From NCBI GenBank assembly GCA_030840885.1, contig JAVEDQ010000547.1, positions 1-6,087 on the forward strand: 6,087 bases of DNA, in the 5' to 3' direction. The notes beneath the pieces were generated by a model, which saw nothing but the letters and a program-made list of their open reading frames with translations, was not told the DNA's origin and did no database searches. Shown piece by piece: positions 5,801-6,087 of this stretch; position 1 is the first letter of the stretch, and every line of letters starts with the position of its first letter. Made by a program: the position numbers and the translations under genes. The stretch comes from Frankiaceae bacterium. Its GTDB lineage: Bacteria; Actinomycetota; Actinomycetes; Frankiales; Frankiaceae.

Positions 5801-6087
5801 CAGGCCGGCCTAACCCACGGCGGCTGGGCGACCATCGTCACCGCCCGCACCGCGATCGAGGCCCGGGTGCTCGTCACCGACCGGCTCGGTCCGCTACGGG
5901 TGGCCGACAAGATCGTCCACCAGGTCGGGCTGCCGTACCACTGGGGCCCCAACGGGCTCTCCACGGGGGATGCGGCGAACGAGCTGCTCTCGGTCCAGCT
6001 CGACCCGAACGTCCACATCCAGGACTCGAAGGCAGGGTCCTGCGACGTGATCCCCGGCCGCCGGCCACGGGGCCCGGAGCTGCTGCG
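2807..6087 (+). CDS. Formate dehydrogenase alpha subunit, selenocysteine type (3' partial; in-frame TAG)
   Basis: This is the catalytic Mo/W-bis-MGD subunit that oxidises formate to CO2, of the FdnG/FdoG-like large type; about 1093 codons are visible. C57, C60, C64 and C92 (SVCPYCAVGC, then GRLCPKG) bind the 4Fe-4S cluster, and K94 is the usual electron-relay lysine. QARI-Sec-HSSTVPSLG places selenocysteine at codon 195 (TGA 3389-3391) with the catalytic His next. GSNMAECHPVGFQW, HVDPRFTRTSAVADIHV and LLGNMGRPGGG (490-500) are cofactor-domain motifs. R482 lies near the expected formate-binding Arg (inference). The N-terminus has no twin-arginine signal, unlike E. coli FdnG, so a cytoplasmic or cytoplasm-facing enzyme is likely. 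A 65-residue polar insertion occupies 344-408. Codon 652 is TAG (4760-4762), yet family sequence continues in frame to the window end. The true C-terminus lies just beyond. It is divergent from fdhD. Confidence 0.9.
3389..3391 (+). other. Selenocysteine codon (UGA)
   Basis: This in-frame TGA is codon 195, in the context N-Q-A-R-I-[TGA]-H-S-S-T-V-P-S-L-G. FdnG-type enzymes carry selenocysteine at this site (residue 196 in E. coli FdnG, from memory), followed by an invariant His. Coding continues uninterrupted for more than 450 codons. Sec rather than a nonsense mutation is by far the best reading. Cysteine homologues would have TGC or TGT here. Confidence 0.93.
3392..3430 (+). promoter_or_regulatory. 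Bacterial SECIS-type stem-loop
   Basis: Directly after the UGA, GTCCCCAGTCTGGGGAC (3404-3420) folds into a perfect seven-pair stem with a GTC loop, or six pairs with an AGTCT loop. The GUCU lies 20-23 bases after the UGA. As I recall the E. coli fdhF element, its AGGUCU loop has GUCU in the same register. SelB reads such a hairpin to place Sec-tRNA. A weak basal pairing, TCC (3398-3400) with GGA (3428-3430), is possible. The single bulged U of the E. coli stem is not evident. Confidence 0.8.
3836..4030 (+). other. Polar low-complexity insertion within formate dehydrogenase
   Basis: Residues 344-408 lie between SWQYEG and RDDTLQNPRCVINVLRRHY, both typical family sequence. They are rich in G, S, Q, D, E, R and P (for example GDRQSPRPGEGS and DSPETGAGDGSQ) and have no hydrophobic core. 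As I recall, E. coli FdnG has only a few residues here. The segment is probably a disordered surface loop special to this lineage. Confidence 0.6.
4760..4762 (+). other. In-frame amber codon in formate dehydrogenase
   Basis: TAG is codon 652, in the context F-W-K-D-G-P-[TAG]-I-E-T-G-E-L. In related enzymes, as I recall them, an acidic residue stands here, so a single G-to-T change of GAG is the simplest origin. Downstream sequence keeps frame, codon bias and family motifs. The nearest later ATG in frame, 4814, has no ribosome binding site. If real and not suppressed, it removes roughly the last 40 percent of the protein. Confidence 0.9.
4763..6087 (+). pseudogene. C-terminal part of formate dehydrogenase beyond the TAG
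   Basis: This is the same frame as the upstream gene, open for 441 codons to the window edge, and is listed separately because a literal translation would stop before it. IPTEIFFMPAASHVEKEGTF (4796 on) and NTQRLLQWHHKAVEP close the third cofactor domain. RSELWFYYHLGRIMRERLAG and GWAWPANRRTLYNRASADPEG follow. The C-terminal molybdopterin-dinucleotide-binding barrel begins near codon 955 (VFPYVWTTYRLTEHHTAGG) and runs through VSPEMARQAGL and GLPYHWGPNG. It has no start signal of its own. No second disruption is seen, so decay, if any, is recent. It could equally be live sequence if the TAG is an error or is read through. Confidence 0.75.

Overview
This is a GC-rich window whose coding style (third codon positions almost always G or C, a TTG start, TGATG-coupled genes) and protein types point to a high-GC actinobacterium. 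No rRNA, tRNA, CRISPR array or insertion sequence was found. The genus cannot be named from the sequence alone.

Layout, left to right. Positions 1-149 hold no recognisable gene but contain the first copy of a 22-base repeat. A six-helix cation transporter of the CDF type (about 150-749, +) follows. The second repeat copy (776-797) lies just after it. Next is a two-gene unit: a small multi-helix membrane protein of unknown function (881-1456, +), whose last base overlaps the start of a 95-residue winged-helix regulator (1456-1743, +). A cluster of TGGAAAG half-sites, two direct and one inverted, sits on the start region of the membrane-protein gene and looks like the operator of this unit. After a convergent, hairpin-containing gap (1744-1903) comes fdhD on the minus strand (1904-2725), the sulfurtransferase that activates formate dehydrogenase. 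It is divergent from a formate dehydrogenase catalytic-subunit gene (2807 to beyond the window end, +).

The formate dehydrogenase gene is the main point of interest. Its reading frame is interrupted twice. The first stop, TGA at 3389-3391 (codon 195), lies exactly where FdnG/FdoG-type enzymes carry selenocysteine. It is followed by His and by a stem-loop with a GUCU apical sequence placed as in known bacterial SECIS elements, so it is very probably read as Sec. The second stop, TAG at 4760-4762 (codon 652), has no such explanation. Coding continues in the same frame, with clear family sequence, for 441 more codons to the window edge. It looks like a GAG-to-TAG nonsense change, a sequencing error or, less likely, a read-through site. 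If real and not suppressed, it removes the C-terminal molybdopterin-binding region and would inactivate the enzyme.

FdhD and the selenoenzyme belong to one pathway, in which FdhD delivers sulfur to the molybdenum cofactor of formate dehydrogenase. The enzyme's electron-transfer subunits and the selA/selB/selC machinery are not in the window and would have to be elsewhere. The transporter and the membrane protein/regulator pair show no evident functional link to formate metabolism.
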